Shown: piece after piece, positions 31,329-39,091 of the stretch
Numbering within the stretch: position 1 is the first letter of the stretch
How the letters are laid out: every line of letters starts with the position of its first letter
Source of the DNA: Gammaproteobacteria bacterium
GTDB taxonomy: Bacteria; Pseudomonadota; Gammaproteobacteria; Pseudomonadales; Azotimanducaceae
DNA length: 51,079 nucleotides
Assembly (NCBI GenBank): GCA_028824555.1
Contig: JAPPDJ010000181.1
Span: forward strand, 1-51,079
Reading direction: 5' to 3'
Notes under the pieces: generated by a model
The model's database searches: none
What the model saw: only the letters and a program-made list of their open reading frames with translations
Told to the model about the DNA's origin: nothing
Made by a program: the position numbers and the translations under genes

Positions 31329-32426
31329 ATGACTCCAGGAGTTGCCGTCCGCGTAGTCTTCACTGCCCTTGCCGCCACCATGGCCAGCGCCTGCGCGCCT
31401 CCTGCCGTCCCCCCGCCCGATCAATCGTCGAGCGCCGATGTCAATCCCGTGCGGGTGGTCGTGGTGGCCATGTGGGAGCGCGGCGCCGACGAGGGCGACG
31501 AACCGGGCGAGTTCCAGCTCTGGAAGGCCCGACGGGGCTTGAGCGAGCGCTTTGCCCTGCCGCAGGGCGATCACGACCTCTACTACAACCGCGAGTCCCA
31601 GATTCTCGGCATGGTCACGGGCGTCGGCACGGCCAAGTCGGCTGCGACGACGATGGCCGTCGGTCTTGATCCGCGCTTCGATCTCACCCGCGCCTACTGG
31701 CTCGTCGCCGGGGTGGCGGGCATCGATCCCGAGGATGCCTCCATAGGCTCGGCGGTGTGGTCGGCGTATCTGGTGGACGGCGATCTCGGCTACGAACTCG
31801 ATGCGCGGGAGATCCCGCCGGACTGGGACACGGGTTTCTTCGCGATCGGGTCGACGTCGCCGACGGACCCCAACAAGCGCGAGCCGCGCGGCGAGGTGTT
31901 CCTCGTTAACGAGGGTCTGCGGGATTGGGCCTTCGAGCTGACGAAGGACCTGACGCTGCCGGACGATCCGGCCCTTGCCGCGGCGCGGGCGGCATACGTG
32001 AATCATCCGAACGCCCTAAGGCCGCCGTTTGTCGCCCGCGGCGGCCACATCGCGGCGATGACCTTCTGGCACGGCGCGCTCAAGAACGCCTGGGCCAATG
32101 ACTACGTGCGTTACTGGAGCGACGGGCGCACCGACTTCTTCACCTCGGCCATGGAAGACACCGGCACCTACCGCGCCATCGACTACCTGCACCGCGCCGG
32201 ACGCGTGGACGCGAACCGTTTCATGGTGCTGCGGGCGGGCAGCAACTACACCATGCCGCCGCCTGGGGTCACTGCGGCGGACTACCTGATACGGGAGAGC
32301 GAAGGCTATTCCGGGATGATCGCCTCGCTCGAGTCGCTCTACCTCGTCGGTTCTGCGGTCATCGACGAACTGCTCGGGAACTGGCCGCACTACGCCGAGC
32401 ACGTGCCGGGCACAAGTCCTGACTGA
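31329..32426 (+). CDS. Purine nucleoside permease (NUP) family lipoprotein
   Basis: A 365-aa protein matching the NUP family, related to yeast/bacterial purine nucleoside permease and to nucleoside phosphorylase folds. Key stretches are PVRVVVVAMWERGADEGDEP, the nucleobase-site-like GVGTAKSAATTMAVGLDPRF, YWLVAGVAGIDPEDASIGSA, EDTGTYRAIDYLHRAGRVD and VLRAGSNYTMPPPG. The N-terminal signal ends ATMASAC, so it is probably a lipoprotein exposed to the periplasm and more likely a nucleoside-binding or cleaving protein than a channel. I chose the ATG at 31329 for the signal length; earlier ATGs at 31230 and 31314 exist. Confidence 0.85.
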   Translation: MTPGVAVRVVFTALAATMASACAPPAVPPPDQSSSADVNPVRVVVVAMWERGADEGDEPGEFQLWKARRGLSERFALPQGDHDLYYNRESQILGMVTGVGTAKSAATTMAVGLDPRFDLTRAYWLVAGVAGIDPEDASIGSAVWSAYLVDGDLGYELDAREIPPDWDTGFFAIGSTSPTDPNKREPRGEVFLVNEGLRDWAFELTKDLTLPDDPALAAARAAYVNHPNALRPPFVARGGHIAAMTFWHGALKNAWANDYVRYWSDGRTDFFTSAMEDTGTYRAIDYLHRAGRVDANRFMVLRAGSNYTMPPPGVTAADYLIRESEGYSGMIASLESLYLVGSAVIDELLGNWPHYAEHVPGTSPD

Positions 32427-32464
32427 TTCGGGTTCGGCGGACTGAGTGCCGGCGAAACCGGCTG

Positions 32465-33688
32465 TCAGCGGGCCCTTCGACCGAGTCGCCAGGCGGCCGC
32501 AGCGCCGACCAGCCCGAAGGCGGCGATCCCGAGAAAGTAGGCGCTGTATCCGCCATGCCCGGGCATGTTGTCGACCAGCGCTCCGCGAATCAGCGGCAGG
32601 TAGATGTCCGGGGCGTAGCCGATCAGCGAGATCACGCCTATGGCGAACCCCTTGACCCGGTCCGGCACGTCACAGCGTTCCAGCGTCGCCCAGTAGATTC
32701 CCCGCACGGCGTAGGTGATGAGGCCGACCGCCAGCACGATCGCCAGCAGCACCGGCGCGGCGGCGTCGAGGGACAGCACGGCCAGGCTAGCGAGCGCGAT
32801 CGATCCGAACACGAGCAACGTCCCCAGCACCTTCTCGCGGCCCCAGTAGTCGCCCACGAACCCGGCGCCGATGGCGCCGAGCGGCCGCATCCACTGCTTG
32901 GCGACGGTGATCATGCCGGCGGTTACCGCCGTGAGGTCGAAGTTCTGCTGCATGTACGCCGAGAAGGCGTAGGTGGCGAAGAACAGCTGATAGCCGGCCA
33001 TGATGCAAAGCGCCGCCAGCCATATCTCGGGCTTCGACAGGACGAGCCTCAAGTCCCGGGCGGTCTCGCGCAGGGACACCTCCCGCCGAACGCCGCCCTC
33101 TGCGCGATTGTCGTCGACGGTCAGCAGCACGACGGGTGCGAGGACGAGCATGTTGCCGGCATAGAGCCAGATGACGGTGCGCAGGGCCGCGTCCGTCGGC
33201 TTCCCCAATCCCGTGAGCCAGTACGCGAAGAGGGCCACGGCCACCGTTGCGAGCAGTGCCTCAACCAGTCCCCGGCCGCCGTCGAGGACGCCGAAGAAGC
33301 GCCCCTGTTCCTTCTCCTCGGCGAGGACCGCGACCGCCTTGATGTGGGCGGACCAGAACGTGAGGCCGGTGGCGACTCCCCAGCCGGCGTAGATGAGCCG
33401 CAGCTCGGCAAACGACGGTGCGGCGGCGAACCATATTCCGAGGAGGCCCGCGGCCAGCAGCGAGAAGGACATGAGGAAACGCGGCCTGATCCGGTCCGCG
33501 AGCCAGCCGCTTGGCAGGTAGGTGACGACGAACAGCACCCCGAGGATGGCGTTGCACTGACCGAGTTGCGTCGCCGTGATTTCGAAGGTCTCCAGCATGG
33601 AGACCTCGAAGTTCTGGCGCAGGTACAGCAGCGGATAGATGGCGCCGGCGGCCACGGTGATGATGGCGAGTTGCAGATAGCGGCGCAT
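32465..33688 (-). CDS. MFS transporter
   Basis: A 407-aa major facilitator protein with about twelve membrane helices. The A-motif after helix 2 is GWLADRIRPRFLM and the corresponding second-half motif is GFVGDYWGREKVLG. Central loop residues (about 195-215, DDNRAEGGVRREVSLRETARD) are cytoplasmic. Helix 1 begins LAIITVAAGAIYPLLYLRQNFEVS, typical of GlpT/NarK-like carriers, but the substrate is unknown. It is convergent with the NUP gene. Confidence 0.9.
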   Translation of the reverse strand: MRRYLQLAIITVAAGAIYPLLYLRQNFEVSMLETFEITATQLGQCNAILGVLFVVTYLPSGWLADRIRPRFLMSFSLLAAGLLGIWFAAAPSFAELRLIYAGWGVATGLTFWSAHIKAVAVLAEEKEQGRFFGVLDGGRGLVEALLATVAVALFAYWLTGLGKPTDAALRTVIWLYAGNMLVLAPVVLLTVDDNRAEGGVRREVSLRETARDLRLVLSKPEIWLAALCIMAGYQLFFATYAFSAYMQQNFDLTAVTAGMITVAKQWMRPLGAIGAGFVGDYWGREKVLGTLLVFGSIALASLAVLSLDAAAPVLLAIVLAVGLITYAVRGIYWATLERCDVPDRVKGFAIGVISLIGYAPDIYLPLIRGALVDNMPGHGGYSAYFLGIAAFGLVGAAAAWRLGRRAR

Positions 33689-33761
33689 GGCGGGGCGGCT
33701 GGGCTCGTCAGGCTTCAGCAGACCGCCGCGGCCAGGCGCCTAAGCGTGACGTCCCGGCTGC

Positions 33762-33830
33762 TCATGTCGCCTTGGCCCTTCGGGCAAGGCCATCATCGAC
33801 TTCAACGGTGGTCTTCACTAAGGCAACCAT
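33762..33830 (-). pseudogene. VapB-like antitoxin remnant
   Basis: A 22-codon frame, MVALVKTTVEVDDGLARRAK plus AT, reads like the N-terminal ribbon-helix-helix of a VapB-type antitoxin (KTTVEIDDELARRAK) and then stops. No toxin gene follows. It looks like the stump of a lost toxin-antitoxin pair. The rest of 33689-34035 (347 bp) holds only short imperfect palindromes (GTGTGCAC) and the promoter region of the next gene. Confidence 0.5.
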
Positions 33831-34035
33831 ATCTAAGGATGTGTGCACATAAGTATGGACGTGAGCCACGCGCCGCAGGCTCGATTGGGCCTGCGACTTG
33901 CCCGACATTGACGCCGCGTCGTGCCTGTGTCGGGTAGGGTTGATCTCCGGGGGAGGTCCATGGGCGCCAATGGCCACATGGCATGGCCGGTACGGCGTCG
34001 GCATACTTCCCCGCATCGCGGTAAGGGGAACGAAG

Positions 34036-35073
34036 ATGCGAGGGATGCTGGCCGTGCTTGGGTTGCTTGCCTTTGGGGCGCAGGGCGAGGATGCGGTTTG
34101 GGAGATCGGGCCCAGGTCCCTTGCGCCGCCGGCGGGGGCAAGTGCGGCTCTGCGCGAGGCCGTGGCACAAACTCCCACGCCGGCGCTTGTCGAAAGGGCA
34201 TCGATGCAGCCGCGCACGGCAGAGGAATGGCGGGCCCTCGCCGCGAGCTTTGCTGCGGCGCCGGTGGATCTCGATGCAATGGCGACCGCGGCCGGCGTTT
34301 CCATCGAGGCCGATACCATCGCCGATGTTGCGGTGTATCGCGTGATGCCCGCCGCCGGTCCGAAGTCCCCTCACGAGGAGCACGTCTTCCTCTACGTCCA
34401 CGGCGGTGCCTATGTGTTCGGTGGCGGTCCGGCTGCTGTCTCCGAGGCGGTGGTGATTTCCGCAATGTCCGGGATTCCGTCCGTGGCCATCGACTACCGC
34501 ATGCCGCCGGACCATCCCTTTCCGGCGGCGGTGGACGACATGGAAGCCGTTTACCGCCAGCTTCTCGAAACCCACCGGCCGAGCAGCATCGCCATCGGCG
34601 GCACCTCAGCCGGTGGTGGGCTGACCCTCGCCGCCGTGCATCGATTCAAGGCCGTGAGCCTGCCGGTGCCCGGCGCGCTATATCTCGGCACGCCTTGGGC
34701 TGACCTGACCGATGCCAGCGACTCCCTACACACCAACGAAGGCATCGACCGGATTCTCGTCACCTACGACGGCATGCTCGCGTCTGCCGCCAAGCTCTAT
34801 GCGGGAGAGGCGGAACTCTCCCACGCCTTGATTTCGCCGGTGTACGGCGACTTCACCGGCTTCCCGCCAACCTATCTCGTGACCGGGACCCGCGACATGC
34901 TGCTGAGCGACACCGCCCGCGTGCATCGCAAGCTGCGCGTGGCCGGTGTGGTGGCGGACCTCAATGTGTACGAAGGGTTGTCCCATGCCGAATACGCCTT
35001 CCTCGTGGGCTCTCCGGAATACCTACAGACCTATGGGGAACTGGCGCAGTTTCTTGCCGAGCATCTACGGTGA
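34036..35073 (+). CDS. Secreted alpha/beta hydrolase (hormone-sensitive lipase family)
   Basis: A 345-aa esterase/lipase of the HSL (GDXG) group. A short signal sequence MRGMLAVLGLLAFGAQGED is followed by the oxyanion motif YVHGGAYVFG (HGG), the nucleophile motif GGTSAGGGLTLAA, Asp in TGTRDMLLSD and His in GLSHAEYAF. The predicted substrate is short-chain acyl esters in the periplasm. I chose the ATG at 34036 because GGGGAACG precedes it and a signal follows directly; the frame is open upstream through unfamilial sequence. Confidence 0.9.
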   Translation: MRGMLAVLGLLAFGAQGEDAVWEIGPRSLAPPAGASAALREAVAQTPTPALVERASMQPRTAEEWRALAASFAAAPVDLDAMATAAGVSIEADTIADVAVYRVMPAAGPKSPHEEHVFLYVHGGAYVFGGGPAAVSEAVVISAMSGIPSVAIDYRMPPDHPFPAAVDDMEAVYRQLLETHRPSSIAIGGTSAGGGLTLAAVHRFKAVSLPVPGALYLGTPWADLTDASDSLHTNEGIDRILVTYDGMLASAAKLYAGEAELSHALISPVYGDFTGFPPTYLVTGTRDMLLSDTARVHRKLRVAGVVADLNVYEGLSHAEYAFLVGSPEYLQTYGELAQFLAEHLR

Positions 35074-35243
35074 CCTTGCGCGGACAGCCGCACGACCGGT
35101 CGTTGGTCGGCTGAAGGCGCGTCCTCCACCTCCGATTTAGGCGTACCATCTGCGAAGGCTCTTGGGCGCCGTTTCCGGCGCTCGGCGGTCGAGCGTTACG
35201 CCCTTGCGAAAAGGTGTGTTGGACCAGGTTGGAGTAGGAACCG

Positions 35244-35456
35244 ATGCGCACAGAGCGCATTGACATCAGGCGCTACCCTCAGTTGCGGGCGCTTTGCTGG
35301 AACATCCACGGCGCGTCGTACCTTGACGCCGACGTAGCGTTCGGCAAATACGAGCGCAACTGGCACTGGATCGAGCAGGATTCACTGACGCAGCGGGAGT
35401 CGGCTCTGATCCAACGCCTAGCGGACGAATACGGCGCCGGGGTCATCAATGCATGA
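35244..35456 (+). CDS. Small protein upstream of AbiEii toxin, candidate antitoxin
   Basis: A 70-aa hydrophilic protein (MRTERIDIRRYPQLRALCWN...) of no family I recognise. It overlaps the following nucleotidyltransferase gene by 8 bp and has a good ribosome site (TAGGAAC). Position, size and coupling are those of an antitoxin, but it does not resemble the winged-helix AbiEi type, which is about 190-270 aa. It contains a repeated tryptophan pair (NWHWIEQDS) and a helical C-terminus (ESALIQRLADEYGAG). Confidence 0.65.
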   Translation: MRTERIDIRRYPQLRALCWNIHGASYLDADVAFGKYERNWHWIEQDSLTQRESALIQRLADEYGAGVINA

Positions 35457-36195
35457 GTGGGAGTACCCGCGCCACGCATACGTCATGCGCCTCTTGCACA
35501 TGATGGACCCGGACTTCCTGCATGAAACGCAGTGCTACTTCGCCGGCGGCACTCGGCTCGTCATGGAACTGGGCGAATACCGCCGCTCGGACGACGTGGA
35601 CTTCCTCGCCGGCGACGAGGAAGGATGGAGCACGCTGCGACGTGGCGTTTCGCACGCGTCACTTGGCCCTCTCTTCAAAGAAGACCCTGTGCTGGTTAGG
35701 GAAGTGCGTGCGGACCGCTATGGCATCCGCACGTATGTTGACGTGGGCGGCGAGAGGATCAAGTTCGAAGTGGTTCGTGCCGAGGCAAGGGTAACCGAGC
35801 CCGGTAACGTCCCCGGATGGCCGGTGCCAGTGATGGGAAGGCAGGCGATGGTGGCGCAGAAGCTCTTGGCCGCTGCGGACCGGGGGATGGATCGCAGCAC
35901 GCATTTCCGAGACTTGATCGACCTTGCCTATATGGCCGCCTCTTGGGGTGTGCCAGTGCTCGAAGCCGGCATGGACATGGCGAACCGGGCATACCCCGAC
36001 TTGCCCTATACGGGGTTAGTGGCGACGTTGCGGCATGCAACGCAAGACCCGGCGCGATGGCGGGAGGACATGACGCACTTGGGCGTGAACCGTGCAGACC
36101 CTCGGCTGCTGAAGGGACTGTTGGCTGCGAATGCACTGTGCAGCCATCCCCTGCCTGCCCGGGAACTGCAAGCCTCGACCACTGGCTTTCAGTAG
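35449..36195 (+). CDS. AbiEii/AbiGii-type nucleotidyltransferase toxin
   Basis: A 248-aa protein of the nucleotidyltransferase AbiEii/AbiGii toxin family. It has the Pol-beta-type signature: a glycine turn, FAGGTRLVMELGEYRRSDDVDFL, where GG...SDDVD supplies the metal-binding acidic pair, and a later KFEVVRAEARV strand. MGRQAMVAQKLLAAADRGMD then FRDLIDLAYMA is the typical C-terminal half (KLLA, DR, RDLxDL). Related toxins transfer nucleotides onto tRNA or proteins and cause abortive infection. It is coupled to the small upstream gene. It could serve phage defence or plasmid-style maintenance. Confidence 0.85.
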   Translation: MHEWEYPRHAYVMRLLHMMDPDFLHETQCYFAGGTRLVMELGEYRRSDDVDFLAGDEEGWSTLRRGVSHASLGPLFKEDPVLVREVRADRYGIRTYVDVGGERIKFEVVRAEARVTEPGNVPGWPVPVMGRQAMVAQKLLAAADRGMDRSTHFRDLIDLAYMAASWGVPVLEAGMDMANRAYPDLPYTGLVATLRHATQDPARWREDMTHLGVNRADPRLLKGLLAANALCSHPLPARELQASTTGFQ

Positions 36196-36230
36196 TGTTG
36201 CACAACCGGGCATGTGGAGGATGGGGTATC

Positions 36231-37229
36231 GTGAAAAATGGACAGGAAGTCCCGGCGGAGGAAGTCGCACTGGAAGCCCATTCTCCGTATGGGCATGGCG
36301 ACGAAGATAGTAAATACCTGCTGGAAGTCGTGTATCGGCAAGGATATGTGGTGCTCACTGATTGCATCGATGCGGAGTTGCTGGCTTCCGTCAATGCGCG
36401 CGCAGATGAGCTGTATGCGGCACAGGCAAAGGCAACGCCGGCGGAAACCGAGCAACCGGAGTCAGATGGGCCAAAGCAAGCCTTTTTGACCAATCTGGTG
36501 GGCCGTGGACCGCAGTTTCAACAACTGCTGGGCCAACCGAGTCTGATCGACATGGTGACTTCGATCCTAGGCGAGGACTGCCTGCTCTCGTCGGCTTCGA
36601 TGCGCGACGTGTACGGCGGCTCTGAAGAGCAAGTGATACACACAGACGACCTGCTGTACGCGGGTCGAGAAGACTGGTTCAAGCGGCCTGTACCACGGCA
36701 GCTCAGCCTCGTCGCGGCCGTGGCAATGGCGGATCAGGTCGCATCCCGAGGGACTACAGTCCTGTTTCCGGGTTCTCACATGTGGGAGGAGTCGCCGGAT
36801 ACGGTGCAGGCACCGAATTTCGGGGCAAACTCGGCGGCGTACAACGAACAGATGAGGAACTGGGCGAGGAAGAACAAGGGCACGGATGCAATCGACGTCG
36901 AGATGAAAGCCGGGTCCGTTGTCATCTGGCTCGGCGCTACATGGCATGCGGGTGGTGCTTACACGGCCCCGAGCGGAGACACCCGGCGTGTGGCGATCTT
37001 CAATTTCTGTCGCGGCATATTTCGACAACAGGAAAACCAGATGGCCGGGATAACACACGAGCAAGCTGCCGACATGCCGCAGGCGGTCCAGAAACTGCTC
37101 GGTTACACGATGTCCGATACCGGTCTTGGCTACTCAGGCGGGCAAGACCCCGCAATCTTGCTTGGCGAAGGCGGCAAGGCGCTCCTGGCGGACAATACAA
37201 AGCGGACGGCCCGCAGGCGAGGCAAGTAG
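36231..37229 (+). CDS. Phytanoyl-CoA dioxygenase family protein (PhyH)
   Basis: A 332-aa Fe(II)/2-oxoglutarate-dependent oxygenase of the PhyH family. The facial triad is visible as HTD in EEQVIHTDDLLYAG and the distal His in WLGATWHAGGAYTAPSGDTR, with the 2-oxoglutarate-binding Arg in the following TRRVAIFNF. Substrates of this family range from branched acyl-CoAs to secondary metabolites. I start at the GTG at 36231, with GGAGG eleven bases upstream; no ATG lies close by in frame. It precedes a GPH-type transporter by 54 bp, so the two may handle the same compound. Confidence 0.87.
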   Translation: MKNGQEVPAEEVALEAHSPYGHGDEDSKYLLEVVYRQGYVVLTDCIDAELLASVNARADELYAAQAKATPAETEQPESDGPKQAFLTNLVGRGPQFQQLLGQPSLIDMVTSILGEDCLLSSASMRDVYGGSEEQVIHTDDLLYAGREDWFKRPVPRQLSLVAAVAMADQVASRGTTVLFPGSHMWEESPDTVQAPNFGANSAAYNEQMRNWARKNKGTDAIDVEMKAGSVVIWLGATWHAGGAYTAPSGDTRRVAIFNFCRGIFRQQENQMAGITHEQAADMPQAVQKLLGYTMSDTGLGYSGGQDPAILLGEGGKALLADNTKRTARRRGK

Positions 37230-37283
37230 GCACCGGGAGACGATTTCTGTGGGTGCTTTGCCCGCTGGCAGAGTGGTGTTCGT

Positions 37284-38750
37284 ATGAATGATGTGACCAA
37301 AGACCAGACCGCCCAGTCAGACTCCACGAGACGCCTTTCCATCCCCGTCATGGCAGCGTTCGGTTCAGGCGAACTTGGCACGGCAGTAGTTACGATCGGG
37401 CTGTACTCGCTGTTGCTGTTCTACTACCAGCAAATCGTCGGCCTGTCGGGTACATTGACCGGACTCGCGCTCGGCATTGCTCTGTTCTGCGATGCGGTGA
37501 CTGACCCTCTGGTCGGTAGTCTGTCGGATCGAGTGAAAAGCAAATATGGCCGTCGCCACCCGGTAATGGCAGCATCAGCCATACCGATAGCGATCACTTT
37601 GTTCGCGTTGTTCAATCCCCCGGATGGATTGTCTGCGATCGGCAGCTTCGCCTGGTTGACGGTGTTTGCCATTCTGGTACGAACGGCGCTGACGTTTTTC
37701 GTGATTCCTCACCTTGCGCTGGGGGCGGAGATGACGCCCGACTACCTGCAACGGTCGACGTTGTACTCGTTTGGTGCGTTGATAGGCGGCGTTGGCGGTG
37801 CCCTCATCGGTTTTGCGGTCTACTGGGTGCTCTTTCCAACCACCGATGAATTCAGCCCGGGCCTCTTGAACGCGGAAGGCTACCGGACCTTCACCCTGGC
37901 GGCGGGGATCATCCTCATTGCGTCGATTGGTTTGTGCGCATTGGGTACCGCCGGCGAGATTCCCAATCTTAAGGCGCCGGAAGCCGGAGCGAGTTTCTCG
38001 TTCCTTGGCATGGTGCGAGACATGCGGGACGTATTCCGCGATCGTGACTTCCTCGTGATCTTCGCTGGTTTCCTGCTCTGGTACATTTTCGGCTATATCG
38101 AGTCGGTCGGCAGTCCCTTCCTGAACCTGCATTTCTGGGGATTGCAGACGGAGGAACTCGCTTATTTCGGGGTCACGGCGTTGTTGGGACTGCCTGTCGC
38201 ATTTGCACTCGTACCATGGGTTACGCGAACGTTCGACAAGCGCAACACGATGATCGGATCTTCCCTTGCGTTCCTAATTCTGCCCAACATTCCCATCTGT
38301 CTGCGCCTGATGGATGTCTCCTGGTACCCGGCCAACAGCTCACCCTGGATCCTGTACATCAATCTGGGGGTTTCACTGCTGAACGCGGTCACGGGGACAA
38401 TTGCCGCCGTCACCTACAGTTCCATCTATGCCGATCTCACCGACTCACACGAGTATCGGACGCACCAGCGACGAGAGGGGACGATATTCGCCGCGCGGTC
38501 GTTTTCCGGCAAGGCCGCCGGCGCGTTTGGACTGATGATCGGCGGGGCGATTCTGGATCTGATCGCCTTTCCAGAAAACGCACCTTACGGTTCCGTGCCT
38601 GACGAAGTGATCTGGAACCTAGGCTTCTTCGTGGGCCCTGCGACCTCGTTCTTTTCCGCAGCGGGCGTAGCTCTGTTCCTGCTCTACCGACTGGACAAGG
38701 CGCGCCACGCCACGATAGCGCGGGAGTTACGGGCGCGCCAAGCGCCGTAA
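37284..38750 (+). CDS. GPH-family (MelB-like) symporter
   Basis: A 488-aa twelve-helix transporter of the glycoside-pentoside-hexuronide:cation symporter family. The diagnostic first-half motif is FCDAVTDPLVGSLSDRVKSKYGRRHP (about 69-94), with the cation-site aspartates and GRR. FAARSFSGKAAGAFG then GGAILDLI occurs late, as in MelB relatives. It would take up a sugar or sugar derivative with Na+ or H+. A frameshifted sulfatase tail follows immediately, hinting that this was once part of a sulfated-glycan or sulfate-ester utilisation cluster with the PhyH gene. Confidence 0.92.
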   Translation: MNDVTKDQTAQSDSTRRLSIPVMAAFGSGELGTAVVTIGLYSLLLFYYQQIVGLSGTLTGLALGIALFCDAVTDPLVGSLSDRVKSKYGRRHPVMAASAIPIAITLFALFNPPDGLSAIGSFAWLTVFAILVRTALTFFVIPHLALGAEMTPDYLQRSTLYSFGALIGGVGGALIGFAVYWVLFPTTDEFSPGLLNAEGYRTFTLAAGIILIASIGLCALGTAGEIPNLKAPEAGASFSFLGMVRDMRDVFRDRDFLVIFAGFLLWYIFGYIESVGSPFLNLHFWGLQTEELAYFGVTALLGLPVAFALVPWVTRTFDKRNTMIGSSLAFLILPNIPICLRLMDVSWYPANSSPWILYINLGVSLLNAVTGTIAAVTYSSIYADLTDSHEYRTHQRREGTIFAARSFSGKAAGAFGLMIGGAILDLIAFPENAPYGSVPDEVIWNLGFFVGPATSFFSAAGVALFLLYRLDKARHATIARELRARQAP

Positions 38751-38880
38751 TCGGGCGGAGGCGGCGCCAAAGTAGTACCCGACAGACAAACATCTCGTCC
38801 CACAGTCCGTAGGTGATTTTGCGCACGCAACGCCAGTGCCTGCACCCTGTACCACACCTGCTCCTCGAACTCCTCCGCAC

Positions 38881-39085
38881 CTCGCCGAAAACCCTACGGA
38901 ACAGCGCAACCTCGCCGATGCCGAGCCCGAGCGTGTCGCTTCCCTGCAGAGACTTCTCGACGAGCACAACGCCGGCGCAGGCGGAGCTGCTCTGGCCGTC
39001 GGCCATCACCTCGCCCATCAACATCGACAAGACGCTGCTCGAACCCGACGCCCCCGACGACGAGTTCATCTACTGGTTCAACTGA
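38881..39085 (+). pseudogene. C-terminal remnant of an arylsulfatase, frameshifted
   Basis: One frame reads ENPTEQRNLADAEPERVASL then QRLLDEHNAGAG, the conserved end-region of type I sulfatases (...DPxExxNLAxxxPExVxxLxxLLxxHN). At about 38965-38986 the match moves by one base into the frame LLWPSAITSPINIDKTLLEP then DAPDDEFIYWFN, ending in a stop at 39083. This is the usual WPS...IDKT...DDEYIYW tail. Nothing upstream (38751-38880) resembles the catalytic domain, so only the tail of the gene survives. It is convergent with the ankyrin gene that ends at 39092. Confidence 0.75.
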
Positions 39086-39091
39086 CCCTCG

